The translations under genes and the position numbers were made by a program. A stretch of 64,000 nt of DNA from Pedobacter sp. PACM 27299. GTDB taxonomy: Bacteria > Bacteroidota > Bacteroidia > Sphingobacteriales > Sphingobacteriaceae. How positions within the stretch are numbered: the stretch's first letter is position 1; each line of letters starts with the position of its first letter. The DNA lies in the NCBI RefSeq assembly GCF_001412655.1, contig NZ_CP012996.1, positions 3,472,001-3,536,000 of the forward strand. Reading direction: 5' to 3'. Of the stretch, positions 1 to 9,375 are shown in pieces. Under the pieces are notes generated by a model. That model was not told the origin of the DNA. It ran no database searches and was given only the letters and a program-made list of their open reading frames with translations.

Positions 1-1053
1 TATTACATATCTGCATTTTTCCCTGACCGACCACTCATCATCATAGGTAATTAAAGTTTGAGTAGCTGCATTGTACAGGTAGGACGCCTTTGCAGCCTCA
101 TCTTTAAATTCCCTAAATCCCTTTCTGTTTACTAAACTATCTTTTATCTGTGTATAGCCACTTCCAAATTCACCTTTAATGTAATTTGCTCCTAACCCTG
201 TTGACGTTCCCGGTCCTACTTTGCTATTTCTACCATAAAATGCGATACCCATCACTAATTTCGAAATAGGTACACCTGCTTTTACATAAGCTCTAATTGC
301 ATTATCTGCAGAGTTTGCCGATGGATAAAGCTTAGAAGAATACAAATTAGTATGGTGCCCTGCTATTTTGCCAGAATAATAATCATAAGTCATCAAGTTT
401 ATATAATCGAGATATTCTGCTGCCTTATTCATTTCTGTATGCAGCAAGAAGTCTGAAAAACCACCAACAGCAGTAGTCAGTAATTTCTTTTGAGCAGTTT
501 TCTTTTCTAAAACATCCAATTCTTTTCGGAGTGCTTCAAACATTAAAGTGAAGTTGCGTCCATCTTCTGGACGATAGATATTGCCAACCTCTCCTGGTTG
601 TCCTGGATATTCCCAATCAATATCAACCCCATCCAGCTTATATTTTCTTATAATATTTACTGCACTTGTCGCGAAAGCAGCCCTCGAAGTATCTGTTAGC
701 ATGGCATCAGAAAAATTTTTACTCCATGCCCAACCTCCAATTGAAATCAGAACCTGAAGTGCAGGGTTCTTCTTTTTTAACAGCAAGAGTTTCCTGAAAT
801 TTACTGTATCTGTTCGTTCATTGGTCAGGAAAGCGCGATTTCTCTGAACATCCACAAAAGCATAATTAATATGGGTTAGTTTTTCTGGGGAGATTCGATC
901 TGTATTCACTAGTCCTCTGAAACCACCTACATAACCAATGACCACCTTTTTCTGAGGCTGGAGATTACTTTTCAAAACTTCAGTTTTCAAATCATCATTT
1001 TTCATGGATCCCAAAAACAGAACAACTGTAATTAAACCGAGCGTTATTTTCAT
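1..1053 (-). CDS. GH18 chitinase-like glycosidase, 3' end beyond window
   Basis: Hydrolyses beta-1,4 linkages in chitin-type N-acetylglucosamine polymers, probably outside the cytoplasm. The reading frame is open from ATG at 1053 to the left edge (351 codons, no stop seen), so the C-terminus is missing. A hydrophobic N-terminus (about residues 1-17) suggests a signal peptide. The GH18 catalytic signature DGVDIDWEYP (DxxDxDxE, the last acid being the proton donor) lies near 605-640. SIGGW upstream and MTYDYY downstream match the other conserved GH18 strands. It is transcribed away from the LacI gene at 1218. The family call is firm; the exact substrate (chitin, peptidoglycan-like glycans or host N-glycans) cannot be told from this fragment. 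Confidence 0.9.
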   Translation of the reverse strand, partial: MKITLGLITVVLFLGSMKNDDLKTEVLKSNLQPQKKVVIGYVGGFRGLVNTDRISPEKLTHINYAFVDVQRNRAFLTNERTDTVNFRKLLLLKKKNPALQVLISIGGWAWSKNFSDAMLTDTSRAAFATSAVNIIRKYKLDGVDIDWEYPGQPGEVGNIYRPEDGRNFTLMFEALRKELDVLEKKTAQKKLLTTAVGGFSDFLLHTEMNKAAEYLDYINLMTYDYYSGKIAGHHTNLYSSKLYPSANSADNAIRAYVKAGVPISKLVMGIAFYGRNSKVGPGTSTGLGANYIKGEFGSGYTQIKDSLVNRKGFREFKDEAAKASYLYNAATQTLITYDDEWSVREKCRYVI

Positions 1054-1217
1054 TGGATAGGAATTAGATATTTCTTTCTTAAAGATATCAAAGATCAGCT
1101 GAAAACAAAAAAACATCACAAATCCTTTGATCGAGCATCATTTTGAGGTCGATTAATAAAAAAAGATTCCCTTATCTCCTCTAATAATTGCATTTTAGTC
1201 CCCAAATATAAACTGGT

Positions 1218-2264
1218 ATGAACAACAGTATCACATTGAAGGATATTGCAAAAGCTCTCAACCTATCTACTTCTACAATTTCCAAAGCACTAAATGATAG
1301 CTATGAAATTGGCGAAGAGACAAAAAAGAAGGTGATTGCTTATGCGACAGCACATCATTATGTGCCAAATCGTATGGCTAAAGGCTTAAAACAAGGCAGA
1401 AGCCGTTCAATTGGTGTGGTAGTGTGTTCATTGGACAATAATTTTGTGGCGCAGATGTTAGATGGTATTGATAAAATCAGTACTGAAAAATCCTACCAGA
1501 TCATCATTATGCAAAGTAAGGAATCGCAAAAACAAGAGATTGCCTGTATCGACCTGCTGTATTCAGGAGGCATAGACGGCTTGCTCATCTCCCCTGCTTG
1601 TGAAACTACCGACTTCAGTTATCTTAAAAATTTACAGGAATCTGGTCTGCCAATGGTTTTATTTGACCGGCTTACAGATCAAATTAATACTCATAAAGTA
1701 GGTGCAGATAACTTTAAAGGTGCTTATGATGCCACTATGCACCTGATCAACAATGGCTTTAGGCGAATTGCTCACCTGAACACTAACACCAAACTAAGCA
1801 TCTCTACAGACCGATTAAACGGCTATAAACAAGCGCTTTCAGATCAAAACATCACCTTCAACCCTACCTATCTCCGCTCTTGTGATTATACGGACACCTA
1901 CAAATTAAATGATGATCTAGAAGAAGCAATTCGGTATTATATGACTTTACCAGAACCTCCAGATGCGATTTTTACCGCTACAGATCAGATTACAACGCGC
2001 TGTCTTTCTTTATTAAATAAGCTTGGTTACAAAATCCCACAGGATCTGGCCTTGATTGGTTTCACAAATACAGAACTGGCTGATGCGATGAACCCTCCTT
2101 TGAGTACCATACATCAACCAGCTTTTGAGATCGGAAAGCTTGCTGCTGAAAAGTTAATTTCATTAATTGAAAAAAAACACCGGGAAGTAGATTTTGAAAC
2201 CATAAGAATGGATACACAAATCATGTTTAGAGCTTCTACTCAAAGCACTAGTAATTCCCACTAA
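1218..2264 (+). CDS. LacI-family transcriptional regulator, probably of uronate genes
   Basis: DNA-binding regulator with an N-terminal LacI helix-turn-helix (about residues 6-25, TLKDIAKALNLSTSTISKAL), hinge helix (about 50-60) and periplasmic-binding-protein-like ligand domain to residue 348. Its 3' end overlaps the convergent uxuA gene by 17 bp, and the next gene is a fructuronate reductase, so glucuronate- or pectin-derived ligands are likely. It resembles the LacI protein at 55642 in length and in many motifs, and the two are probably paralogs. An operator of the pectin type (4332-4345) lies upstream of the uxuB-like/uxuA pair. Which of the two paralogs binds which site is not visible. 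Confidence 0.9.
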   Translation: MNNSITLKDIAKALNLSTSTISKALNDSYEIGEETKKKVIAYATAHHYVPNRMAKGLKQGRSRSIGVVVCSLDNNFVAQMLDGIDKISTEKSYQIIIMQSKESQKQEIACIDLLYSGGIDGLLISPACETTDFSYLKNLQESGLPMVLFDRLTDQINTHKVGADNFKGAYDATMHLINNGFRRIAHLNTNTKLSISTDRLNGYKQALSDQNITFNPTYLRSCDYTDTYKLNDDLEEAIRYYMTLPEPPDAIFTATDQITTRCLSLLNKLGYKIPQDLALIGFTNTELADAMNPPLSTIHQPAFEIGKLAAEKLISLIEKKHREVDFETIRMDTQIMFRASTQSTSNSH

Positions 2265-3423
2265 TTCCTAATTCCAATCCGCGTAGTTCTGCCAGGCCAC
2301 GTAAACGGCCAATTGCGGAATAACCCGGATTTGTATGTTTGGCAAGGTCGTCCAGCATCTGGTGACCATGATCCGGGCGAAAAGGTATTGGAAATGCTCT
2401 GGAAATATTTTCTGCTACAATTGCTTTCATTACCTCATACATATTTACATCACCTCCCAGGTGGTCTGCTTCATAAAAATTACCTTCTTCATCCTTTGTT
2501 ACATTTCTAAGGTGTAAAAAATGAACCCTTGATTTTACTGCTTCAAAGATCTCAGGCAGGTTATTATTTAAACCTGCACCCAATGAACCTGTACAAAAAC
2601 AAATGCCATTAAAATCCAGATTTACACTATTAATAATATATAATAAATCTTCTTTCGTACTCGCTATGCGGGGAAGACCCAAAATCGGATACGGTGGATC
2701 ATCAGGATGGATCGTCATTTTGATTCCTTCCGACTCACATACTTCAGCAATTCCATTCAGGAACCAAGTCAGATTTTCTTTTAAACCAGCAGTTCCAATT
2801 TCTTTATACTCATCGATACTATTGCGTAAAGCTTCCAGCTCAATTTCCTTCTCATTAGGAATGCCCATCAAAACATTGATTCTCAATAAATCGAGTTCGG
2901 CAGCACTCATCTCCGAATGTCTCAACCTGGCTCTTTCCCTGATCGCTTCAGAATAATCCTCAGAAGCTGCCTCCCTTTTCAAAATAAAAAGATCAAAAAT
3001 GGCCAAATCTGTCCAGTTGAAATATAACGCTTTAGAACCATCATTCATCGTCAAGTCCAATTGTGTACGCGTCCAATCCAATACCGGCATAAAATTATAA
3101 CATACCGTTTTAATCCCACAAGAAGCTAGATTTTTCAAACTTTGATTGTAATTATCCAGGTATACATCTGCATCTTTACGCCTGGTTTTTATCGACTCAT
3201 GAACAGGTACACTCTCTACAACTGCCCAGTGTAATCCAGAGGCCTCAATGATTGATTTTCGTTCTAAAATATCCGCAACCGGCCATACTTCCCCATGGGG
3301 AATATGGTGTAAAGCCGTAACAATTCCTGTTGCACCTGCTTGTTTCACATCCGATAAACTCACCGGATCTGATGGCCCATACCAGCGCCATGTCTGTAAT
3401 AATTTATGATTCTTTTTATCCAT
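2248..3423 (-). CDS. uxuA: D-mannonate dehydratase
   Basis: Dehydrates D-mannonate to 2-keto-3-deoxy-D-gluconate in the cytoplasm, the step after fructuronate reduction in glucuronate catabolism. The protein has 391 residues, the usual UxuA size. Recognisable family segments are WRWYGPSDP near the start, the TIHPDDPP stretch near residue 240, FCTGS near 275, HLRN and PDHGHQM towards the C-terminus, carrying the Cys/His/Asp metal ligands of the TIM-barrel enzyme. It sits 2 bp behind the SDR gene at 3426 and is surely co-transcribed with it. Its product enters the KdgK/KdgA steps encoded at 30 kb. Confidence 0.95.
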   Translation of the reverse strand: MDKKNHKLLQTWRWYGPSDPVSLSDVKQAGATGIVTALHHIPHGEVWPVADILERKSIIEASGLHWAVVESVPVHESIKTRRKDADVYLDNYNQSLKNLASCGIKTVCYNFMPVLDWTRTQLDLTMNDGSKALYFNWTDLAIFDLFILKREAASEDYSEAIRERARLRHSEMSAAELDLLRINVLMGIPNEKEIELEALRNSIDEYKEIGTAGLKENLTWFLNGIAEVCESEGIKMTIHPDDPPYPILGLPRIASTKEDLLYIINSVNLDFNGICFCTGSLGAGLNNNLPEIFEAVKSRVHFLHLRNVTKDEEGNFYEADHLGGDVNMYEVMKAIVAENISRAFPIPFRPDHGHQMLDDLAKHTNPGYSAIGRLRGLAELRGLELGISGNY

Positions 3424-3425
3424 TT

Positions 3426-4247
3426 TTATACACCACTATAGGCATTAAATCCACCATCTACCAATATTGTTTCTCCATTTACAAAAGCCGAAGCGTCGCT
3501 CAATAAATAAATTAATGTTCCATTCAATTCTTCGGGTTTCCCTAATCTACCAAAAGGGGTATGATTTACAAAACGTTGTGCACGATCTGTATAAGACCCA
3601 TCTGGATGGGTAAGCAATGAACGATTTTGCTCCGTCAAAAACACACCAGGCGCAAGTGCATTAACTCTAACCCGATCGCCATAACGTTGTGCCAGCTCTA
3701 TTGCCATCCATTTCGTATAGCCTTCAATCGCATTTTTTCCTAAGGTATAACCCAAAACTCTGGTTAAAGGGCGTTGTGCAGCCAGCGAAGAGATATTCAC
3801 AATTGATCCTTTCCCCTTTTCTGCGATTACCCGACCAAATACATGTGTAGGTAATACTGTACCAAAAAGGTTAAGTTCTACAGCTTTCTGAGTATCTGCA
3901 ATATTAGTGTCAAATATGTTCTGATCTGGACCAATAGTTGCCCCCGGAATGTTACCTCCAGCAGCATTAACTAAACCATCAATAGTTCCCCATGCGTTTA
4001 AAATTTGTGTTCTTGCTAAAATCAATGCTTTTTCATCCAGCACATCTGTGATGACGGCTATGGCCTCACCACCATTTATCGTGATTGCTTTGACGCGTTC
4101 ATTAGCTTTCTCCTCGTTCCTGCCTAAAATGGCAACCTTCGCACCTGCAGCAGCAACAGCCAGTGCAAATGACTCGCCTAACACACCGGTGGCTCCGGTA
4201 ATTACAATCACCTTGTTTTCCAATGAAAACAGATCTTTGCCGTTCAT
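3426..4247 (-). CDS. uxuB: SDR-type D-mannonate oxidoreductase (fructuronate reductase)
   Basis: Short-chain dehydrogenase of 273 residues that most likely interconverts D-fructuronate and D-mannonate with NAD(P)H. It has the Rossmann motif TGATGVLG near residue 18, the NAAGGN segment typical of the Bacillus YjmF-type mannonate oxidoreductases, and a serine/tyrosine/lysine active site (NISS, then YTLGKNA). The C-terminal VNGETILVDGGF is a standard SDR ending. It is unrelated to the long polyol-dehydrogenase-type UxuB of E. coli, so the symbol marks function only. First gene of a two-gene operon with uxuA; a pectin-type operator lies 85 bp upstream. KduD is the main alternative but fits the uxuA neighbour less well. 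Confidence 0.85.
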   Translation of the reverse strand: MNGKDLFSLENKVIVITGATGVLGESFALAVAAAGAKVAILGRNEEKANERVKAITINGGEAIAVITDVLDEKALILARTQILNAWGTIDGLVNAAGGNIPGATIGPDQNIFDTNIADTQKAVELNLFGTVLPTHVFGRVIAEKGKGSIVNISSLAAQRPLTRVLGYTLGKNAIEGYTKWMAIELAQRYGDRVRVNALAPGVFLTEQNRSLLTHPDGSYTDRAQRFVNHTPFGRLGKPEELNGTLIYLLSDASAFVNGETILVDGGFNAYSGV

Positions 4248-4279
4248 ATTTTCTGATTATATAGGTTAAATACTTCAAC

Positions 4280-4303
4280 CAATGTTAAGGAAATTTAACA
4301 TTG
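4280..4303. repeat. 9-bp inverted repeat upstream of uxuB
   Basis: CAATGTTAA (4280-4288) and TTAACATTG (4295-4303) form a perfect inverted repeat around six bases. It lies 33 bp upstream of the SDR start, between that start and the operator at 4332. It could be a second protein-binding dyad or a 5' UTR hairpin. Confidence 0.6.
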
Positions 4304-4331
4304 AATACCGGCGAACACCCTTAAATATTTA

Positions 4332-4345
4332 CGATAACGATTGCG
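4332..4345 (-). promoter_or_regulatory. LacI-type operator (pectin class) of uxuB-uxuA
   Basis: Minus-strand CGCAATCGTTATCG is identical to the 14-mer at 36385-36398 and matches the copies at 43313 and 55530 in 12 of 14 bases. It lies 85 bp upstream of the SDR start, but in the opposite orientation relative to its gene compared with the three pectin promoters. A TAAATTTC segment about 34 bp downstream on the minus strand is a possible -7 box with one mismatch. Confidence 0.75.
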
Positions 4346-4394
4346 TTTTTATACAATCTGACCGAAATATGAGAACAATCTTAATGAGTTGGAG

Positions 4395-5654
4395 TTAAAT
4401 CCTAAAAACAACGGAAAAAACATGCAAATGATCAGCATAAGCATAGGTCATTGTAAATCCATAGTGCTGACATATTTGTCGGGAGATTGCTAGGCCCAAG
4501 CCCATTCCTTCGGAACTAGCTGTTTTATTGAATCGTTCAAAAGTTCTGGTTCCATCTAAAGATAGATCTATTCCAGTGTTTTTAAAAATTAACTGATCCC
4601 CTGTCAGCACAATTTCAATTCTTCCCGGCCTGATATTATGACGCAAAGCATTGCTAACCATATTATTAAGCAAAATATCAGCAAGATACTTACTCATCAG
4701 TACCTCTTTATCCTGTAAGTCTATGTCAACTTCAATCTCTGCAGATTGCAGCAGTTCCTGAAACTGTCTTAGTTTCTGCTCGATCAAAGCTTTAAGCGAA
4801 ATTGGCTCTTCATTTTTGATCATATTGTTTTCAATCTTAGCCAGCAGCAGCAAAGAGTGATTTAAGCGAGATAGCCGGCCTACAGCTAAGTAAATATCCT
4901 CGATCAATTCTCCTTGTTGATCACTAAAACCTGCGGTTTGCAGTAAGGTATCCAGTTTCGAATTGATCACTGCCAGTGGTGTCATCATTTCATGAGCTGC
5001 ATTGTCTGTAAAAGATTTTAGCTCTTTATAGTCTTCTTTTACGCGCTGAGACATTAACAAAACAGCTTGATTCAATTCTACAAATTCGTCAATCTTACTT
5101 TGTTCTACTTTAACCTCATTTTTGCCAGTCAGGTTAAAAGCCTTCATCTGATCTAGAATATGGTAAAAGGGTCGCCATAAACTATTCAGTAGAAACCTGT
5201 TTACCAGAAAGAGCGTGACCAACAGCAAAACAATGATTAATAAACTGATCAGAAAAATAATACGCACCAAATCTTCCGCTTCTAGTCTGGATTTCACCAC
5301 GGTAACCTCCACCAACTGATCATTTACTTTCATAACTGTTTTCAGACTTCTACCTGGTTCTTTCTCATGCTCCTTTTCGTTCACATATATACTATTCGTA
5401 TAACTTCGACCTGCAGTATCTGATGGGTTAACTACTCGATAGCTGACCTTTTGGTCATGAAAATCCCCTGGTAATGGAAGTTTATGGTATTTTTGAACAT
5501 AAGCGCGTATTTCCTCTTCTTCAATCCGAAGATCGCGGTCCAGTTTCTCAGTCAATATAAAATGAATCACCAGATAATAAATGACTCCGGTAAGTAGTAA
5601 TACCAGTAGAGAAACCAATATATTTACCCGATTATATCGACTGGAAAGTTTCAT
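4395..5654 (-). CDS. Sensor histidine kinase
   Basis: Inner-membrane sensor of a two-component pair, 419 residues. Two transmembrane segments (about 10-32 and 131-151) flank a short extracytoplasmic sensor region of about 100 residues. The HisKA domain has the phospho-acceptor H221 in AAHEMMTPL, followed by the ATPase domain with an N box (NNMVSNALRH), F box (FERF) and G box (GMGLGLAIS). Its ATG overlaps the stop of the response regulator by 4 bp, so the two are translationally coupled. The signal is unknown; the upstream membrane sulfatase gene may be part of the same transcript. Confidence 0.93.
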   Translation of the reverse strand: MKLSSRYNRVNILVSLLVLLLTGVIYYLVIHFILTEKLDRDLRIEEEEIRAYVQKYHKLPLPGDFHDQKVSYRVVNPSDTAGRSYTNSIYVNEKEHEKEPGRSLKTVMKVNDQLVEVTVVKSRLEAEDLVRIIFLISLLIIVLLLVTLFLVNRFLLNSLWRPFYHILDQMKAFNLTGKNEVKVEQSKIDEFVELNQAVLLMSQRVKEDYKELKSFTDNAAHEMMTPLAVINSKLDTLLQTAGFSDQQGELIEDIYLAVGRLSRLNHSLLLLAKIENNMIKNEEPISLKALIEQKLRQFQELLQSAEIEVDIDLQDKEVLMSKYLADILLNNMVSNALRHNIRPGRIEIVLTGDQLIFKNTGIDLSLDGTRTFERFNKTASSEGMGLGLAISRQICQHYGFTMTYAYADHLHVFSVVFRI

Positions 5655-6328
5655 ATATTCTCAAATTTATATCCTACCCCATACATTGATTTGATATAAT
5701 CTCTACTGCCGGCTTCGATCAGTTTTTTACGAAGATTTTTAATATGGGTATAGATAAAATCGAAATCATCTGACAAGTCAATCTCATCTCCCCATAGATG
5801 TTCCGCAATTGCGTTCTTGGTAATCACCTTCCGCTGATTAGAGGTAAAATAGATGAGCAGGTCAAATTCTTTCTTGGTCAGATTTAACACACGATCTTTG
5901 ACCATCGCTTTCATAGCTAGCGTATCAATGCTAATTTCATTAAATACAACAGTATTATTACCATCAAAACTTTTTCTGCGCACAATGGCAGTTACCCGCG
6001 CCTGCAACTCTGAAAGATGAAAAGGTTTCACCAGATAATCATCTGCTCCAAGATTTAGACCATCTACCTTATCATCCAATGAGTGCCTTGCAGAAATGAT
6101 CAATACTCCATCTTTCTTGTTCAATTTCTTTAGTGCACGCAGAATCTCCATGCCCTCGCCTCCAGGCAAGGTAAGGTCTAATAAGATACAATCATATTGG
6201 TAAAGGCTAATTTTATCCATCGCAGATTGGAAGTCGACCGCCAATTCACAGATATTTCCCTCTGCGCTAAAATAGGTAAGTATACTTTCGCGGAGCGATT
6301 GCTCATCTTCAATTAATAGTAATTTCAT
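5651..6328 (-). CDS. OmpR-family response regulator
   Basis: Receiver domain (residues 1-115) with the acidic pocket ED at 7-8, phospho-acceptor D51 (ILLDLTLPG) and K100 (LVKPFH), then a winged-helix DNA-binding domain (about 128-222, ending in the typical YIKSMYGVGYKF). Length of 225 is normal for the family. Coupled to the histidine kinase downstream and separated by 39 bp from the sulfatase gene upstream, so the three probably form one operon. Confidence 0.95.
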   Translation of the reverse strand: MKLLLIEDEQSLRESILTYFSAEGNICELAVDFQSAMDKISLYQYDCILLDLTLPGGEGMEILRALKKLNKKDGVLIISARHSLDDKVDGLNLGADDYLVKPFHLSELQARVTAIVRRKSFDGNNTVVFNEISIDTLAMKAMVKDRVLNLTKKEFDLLIYFTSNQRKVITKNAIAEHLWGDEIDLSDDFDFIYTHIKNLRKKLIEAGSRDYIKSMYGVGYKFENI

Positions 6329-6367
6329 TAAATAAGGTCTGCTAGATGGCTTTTAAGTTAATAATTA

Positions 6368-8329
6368 TTATTGATGAAGCCCACCATTCTTGAAAAGATC
6401 ATAGGCAGTCTGGTAATTCGCAATGGCCTCTTTTACTATTTCCCCAGAGAATTTTCGAGGAAGCTGTTCATTTTTCTTCTGGTTGTATAAATAAGTTTCC
6501 ACTTTTTGCTGAGGACTCAGTACCACTAAGCTATCATTTTTAAGGTAGGCAAGCTTCTGATAAGTGCCTAGAAAAGTCCTTGGAACATAAGACTTAGCCA
6601 ATACATCTTTACCAAAAAGATTACTTTCATAAGTCCAGTCCATCAAATTAAATAAAGTTGGATAAAGATCTATTTGAGAACACAAGGGAGTAATTTCACG
6701 TCTTTTAGCAGCAGGTAAATTTAATACTATACAAGGAATATGAAATTTGCTGATGTCGATTTCATTTTTACCCGCACTACTGGCGCAATGGTCTGCCACA
6801 ATTATCACAACCGTATTTTTGAACCAGGGTTTGATGCTGGCTTCACGCAAAAATTTACCAATGGCATAGTCTGTATACCTTAAAGCACCATTTCGGCCTG
6901 TTCCCGACGGAATGTTAATTTCTCCTGCCGGATAAGTAAATGGACGATGGTTTGAGGTGGTCATCACAAAACTATAAAACGGTTTTCCTTCCTCAAATTG
7001 ATGATCAGATCCTTTAATTACCGCACGATAAAGATCTTCATCACTGATTCCCCAGGCATTTTCAAAATGTACCTGATCATCAGTAATGATAGTTCGCCTG
7101 GTCAGATAGTGATCACCGGCCATCACTTTTCTGCCTCGGTCAGTAATATCATAACCATTACTACCAAAATATTGGTTCATATTATCGAAGTATCCATCTC
7201 CTCCGTAATAAAAACTGCGATGGTAACCTGCTTTTTCAAAGATGTTTCCTATAGTGGTTAGACTGTCATTGTCAGGACGTCTAACAATACTGCTGCCAGG
7301 TGTTGGTGGGATAGCCAGCGAAAGTGCTTCCATTCCTCTTACTGTCCTTGTTCCTGTAGCATACATATTAGTAAACAACAAATTTGTGGAGGCTAAAGAA
7401 TCCAGTATAGGTGTTAGACCTTCTTTATTTCCAAAATGGGACATAAAGTCTGCACTTAAACTCTCCACAGTAATCATGATCACATTAGGTTTGTAAGCGG
7501 TATTCCCAGTTCCTTTGATCTCCCTTTTTATACCATTACCAGACATTAAATACCGACTATTATCTTCCTGAAGAACAGACCTAATCACCCGAAAAGCCTC
7601 CTGCTTATCTAGCATTTTATAAAAATGATTGTAATTAAGTTCATTGTTTTTAAAGGCTGAAAAGATGGAATAAATTCCAGCCTTAGCTAATTCATTATGG
7701 TAGCGATTGGGACCTGTTTCCGCCCATGAATTGGGGATAAAAAAACCATAAATCGCAGAGATCAATATGATTATAGCAGAGATCGCCCCACGTTTCCTAA
7801 ATGAAGTATCTGATTGAAAATGAAGCTTAAATGAACCGATTTTTACGAGACCAAACAACACCAGCAAGCTAATCAGCATCACTCCACCGATTAGAAAGGG
7901 TAAAGGATAAGATTCATTGATATTATGTATGACTTCGTACGTATAAACCAGATAATCAACAGCAATAAAATTAAAGCGGCTTTCAAATTCCTGCCAAAAA
8001 GTAAGCTCAGCAAAAAAAGAAAACATAGCAATCAATATCATTAAAAATAAAACCGAATAGCTGAGGAAAATATTGAACCAGGATTTTAGAAATCGTTGAG
8101 GAAGAAAACACAAGTAGATGGCGTAAAACAAAACCAGGAACATGGCCACACCAAAGTCGTAAATGAGACCTTGACCAAAAATACGCAGGATAGAAAGAAA
8201 GGAAAAATCAGTTTTTTCCAATGTAGCAGCCATCAATCCAAGACGAATCAGGAACGACCCGGCAATGAAGGTTGCTACATAAGAAAAAAGCACACTGTAC
8301 CTCGATTTAAACAGAAAAGAAAAGCTCAT
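6368..8329 (-). CDS. LtaS/MdoB-like membrane sulfatase (phosphoglycerol transferase family)
   Basis: Integral membrane enzyme of the alkaline-phosphatase superfamily, 653 residues. About five transmembrane helices occupy residues 10-200, followed by a sulfatase-like domain facing the periplasm. Visible active-site elements match LtaS: E289 in TVESLS, the likely nucleophile T329 in TRTVRG, and an Asp-His pair in VADHC near residue 505. LtaS transfers glycerol phosphate; MdoB-type relatives decorate periplasmic glucans or lipids. In a Gram-negative organism envelope modification is likely and true lipoteichoic acid is not expected. The two-component genes follow directly. Confidence 0.88.
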   Translation of the reverse strand: MSFSFLFKSRYSVLFSYVATFIAGSFLIRLGLMAATLEKTDFSFLSILRIFGQGLIYDFGVAMFLVLFYAIYLCFLPQRFLKSWFNIFLSYSVLFLMILIAMFSFFAELTFWQEFESRFNFIAVDYLVYTYEVIHNINESYPLPFLIGGVMLISLLVLFGLVKIGSFKLHFQSDTSFRKRGAISAIIILISAIYGFFIPNSWAETGPNRYHNELAKAGIYSIFSAFKNNELNYNHFYKMLDKQEAFRVIRSVLQEDNSRYLMSGNGIKREIKGTGNTAYKPNVIMITVESLSADFMSHFGNKEGLTPILDSLASTNLLFTNMYATGTRTVRGMEALSLAIPPTPGSSIVRRPDNDSLTTIGNIFEKAGYHRSFYYGGDGYFDNMNQYFGSNGYDITDRGRKVMAGDHYLTRRTIITDDQVHFENAWGISDEDLYRAVIKGSDHQFEEGKPFYSFVMTTSNHRPFTYPAGEINIPSGTGRNGALRYTDYAIGKFLREASIKPWFKNTVVIIVADHCASSAGKNEIDISKFHIPCIVLNLPAAKRREITPLCSQIDLYPTLFNLMDWTYESNLFGKDVLAKSYVPRTFLGTYQKLAYLKNDSLVVLSPQQKVETYLYNQKKNEQLPRKFSGEIVKEAIANYQTAYDLFKNGGLHQ

Positions 8330-8348
8330 AACACCATATAAATATGGT

Positions 8349-8356
8349 CAAATGTA
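8349..8356 (-). promoter_or_regulatory. Candidate -7 box (TACATTTG) for the LtaS-like gene
   Basis: The minus strand carries TACATTTG, a perfect match to the Bacteroidetes TAnnTTTG box, 19 bp before the ATG at 8329. No clear -33 TTG is seen at the expected distance. A short 5' UTR would result. Confidence 0.5.
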
Positions 8357-8507
8357 GACCCCTATTCTGTAGTAAAACTGTAGATAAATTTCTGAAGTAT
8401 CAGTATTCCTAAAATATTCAAAAAACACTAATCGTTAATATAAATTACTAGCAATCAGACACCTATCAATTAAATAGAAACACTGATAATTCCAGATTCG
8501 CTAAAGA

Positions 8508-8846
8508 TTAAGCGTTTTTATTACGCTGATCTTCTTTATCATATAAATCAATCAGTTTACTTTGTAAACGAATCACAGAACTCTCCAATTGACTGATTTT
8601 TTCCTTCAATTGTTCGATGATCTGGATGTGTTCACTTACGCCTTCTTCCCCTACATCTAGAAACTCTCTCAAGCTCAATCCATGAACTTCAGCGATCTGA
8701 TTGATGCGGCTGAAGTTAGGATCAGTAATGCTGGTTTCTAGCTTTGAGTATGCTGGAATTGAGATATCCAACAGATCGGCCATCGCTTTTTGGTTGACCC
8801 CTTTTTTTTGACGTAAAATTCTAAATTTCTCCCCTAATGTTTTCAT
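8508..8846 (-). CDS. XRE-family regulator with C-terminal coiled coil
   Basis: Small DNA-binding protein, 112 residues. An HTH_XRE (Cro/C1-type) domain spans about residues 7-62 (LGEKFRILRQKKG... MADLLDIS). A heptad-rich C-terminus (about 70-105, EQLKEKISQLESSVIRLQSKL) should form a coiled coil and drive dimerisation. It stands alone between AT-rich gaps; its targets are not evident. Such short XRE-plus-coiled-coil proteins are common in Bacteroidetes. Confidence 0.9.
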   Translation of the reverse strand: MKTLGEKFRILRQKKGVNQKAMADLLDISIPAYSKLETSITDPNFSRINQIAEVHGLSLREFLDVGEEGVSEHIQIIEQLKEKISQLESSVIRLQSKLIDLYDKEDQRNKNA

Positions 8847-9008
8847 AATGAATATTATTATTTTTTAATAACCCCTAATTGAAATAAATTTAAGAAATAT
8901 TAAATATAATATTATCATATTATTACAAAATTTTGAAATTAATAATTGAAACAGCTTTTTAAAACTAAACATTTTAGCAAAAAAAACTTACTAAAAGGAG
9001 TAAAATCC

Positions 9009-9048
9009 CCGGTGTTTTTTTACGCTACAAAAGATAAAAAAACATCGG
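9009..9048 (-). terminator. Probable terminator hairpin after the small membrane protein gene
   Basis: A 14-bp stem pairs 9009-9022 with 9035-9048 (one G-U pair) around 12 bases. The stem contains long A/T tracts. It lies about 54 bp downstream of the 9102 stop. The stem is mostly A-T, so activity is uncertain. Confidence 0.55.
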
Positions 9049-9101
9049 AAATCCCTGACTAGTTACCAGGTAAATCACTGCACAGTAGCCAGATAAGCCA
9101 A

Positions 9102-9317
9102 TTACTTCTTAGTCTGCCTGAAGATAAAAGCGCCCAACATTAAGGCTACTGCTAAGCCTGAGAATCCTGGAAAAAGAATAAACAAATATAATATCCCAGC
9201 AACGACGGCTAAAGCAACAATAAATAGGAATCCTTGTAAAAAAGACTCCATTTTAAAAGCCGCGATTAAAGCGAACAATAAAAAGGTTAAAGCAAGAATG
9301 GTTAAAAACATATACAA
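9102..9317 (-). CDS. Small two-helix membrane protein, unknown function
   Basis: A 71-residue protein that is almost wholly hydrophobic, with two predicted transmembrane segments (about residues 3-20 and 28-65, the latter possibly two short helices) and a positively charged C-terminus (RQTKK), suggesting that end faces the cytoplasm. I do not recognise the family. It is a stand-alone gene bracketed by hairpins at 9381-9417 (upstream, belonging to the GH109 gene) and 9009-9048 (downstream). Confidence 0.7.
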   Translation of the reverse strand: MYMFLTILALTFLLFALIAAFKMESFLQGFLFIVALAVVAGILYLFILFPGFSGLAVALMLGAFIFRQTKK

Positions 9318-9375
9318 AGATGCGTTTCCAATGTTAAGTTAACGTTAAGAAAAACGTTTTCCTTTATTTTTTTAT

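Noticed and set aside
3426..4247. KduD assignment for the SDR gene
   Set aside because: The NAAGGN segment and the 2-bp linkage to uxuA fit a fructuronate reductase better; kept only as an alternative.
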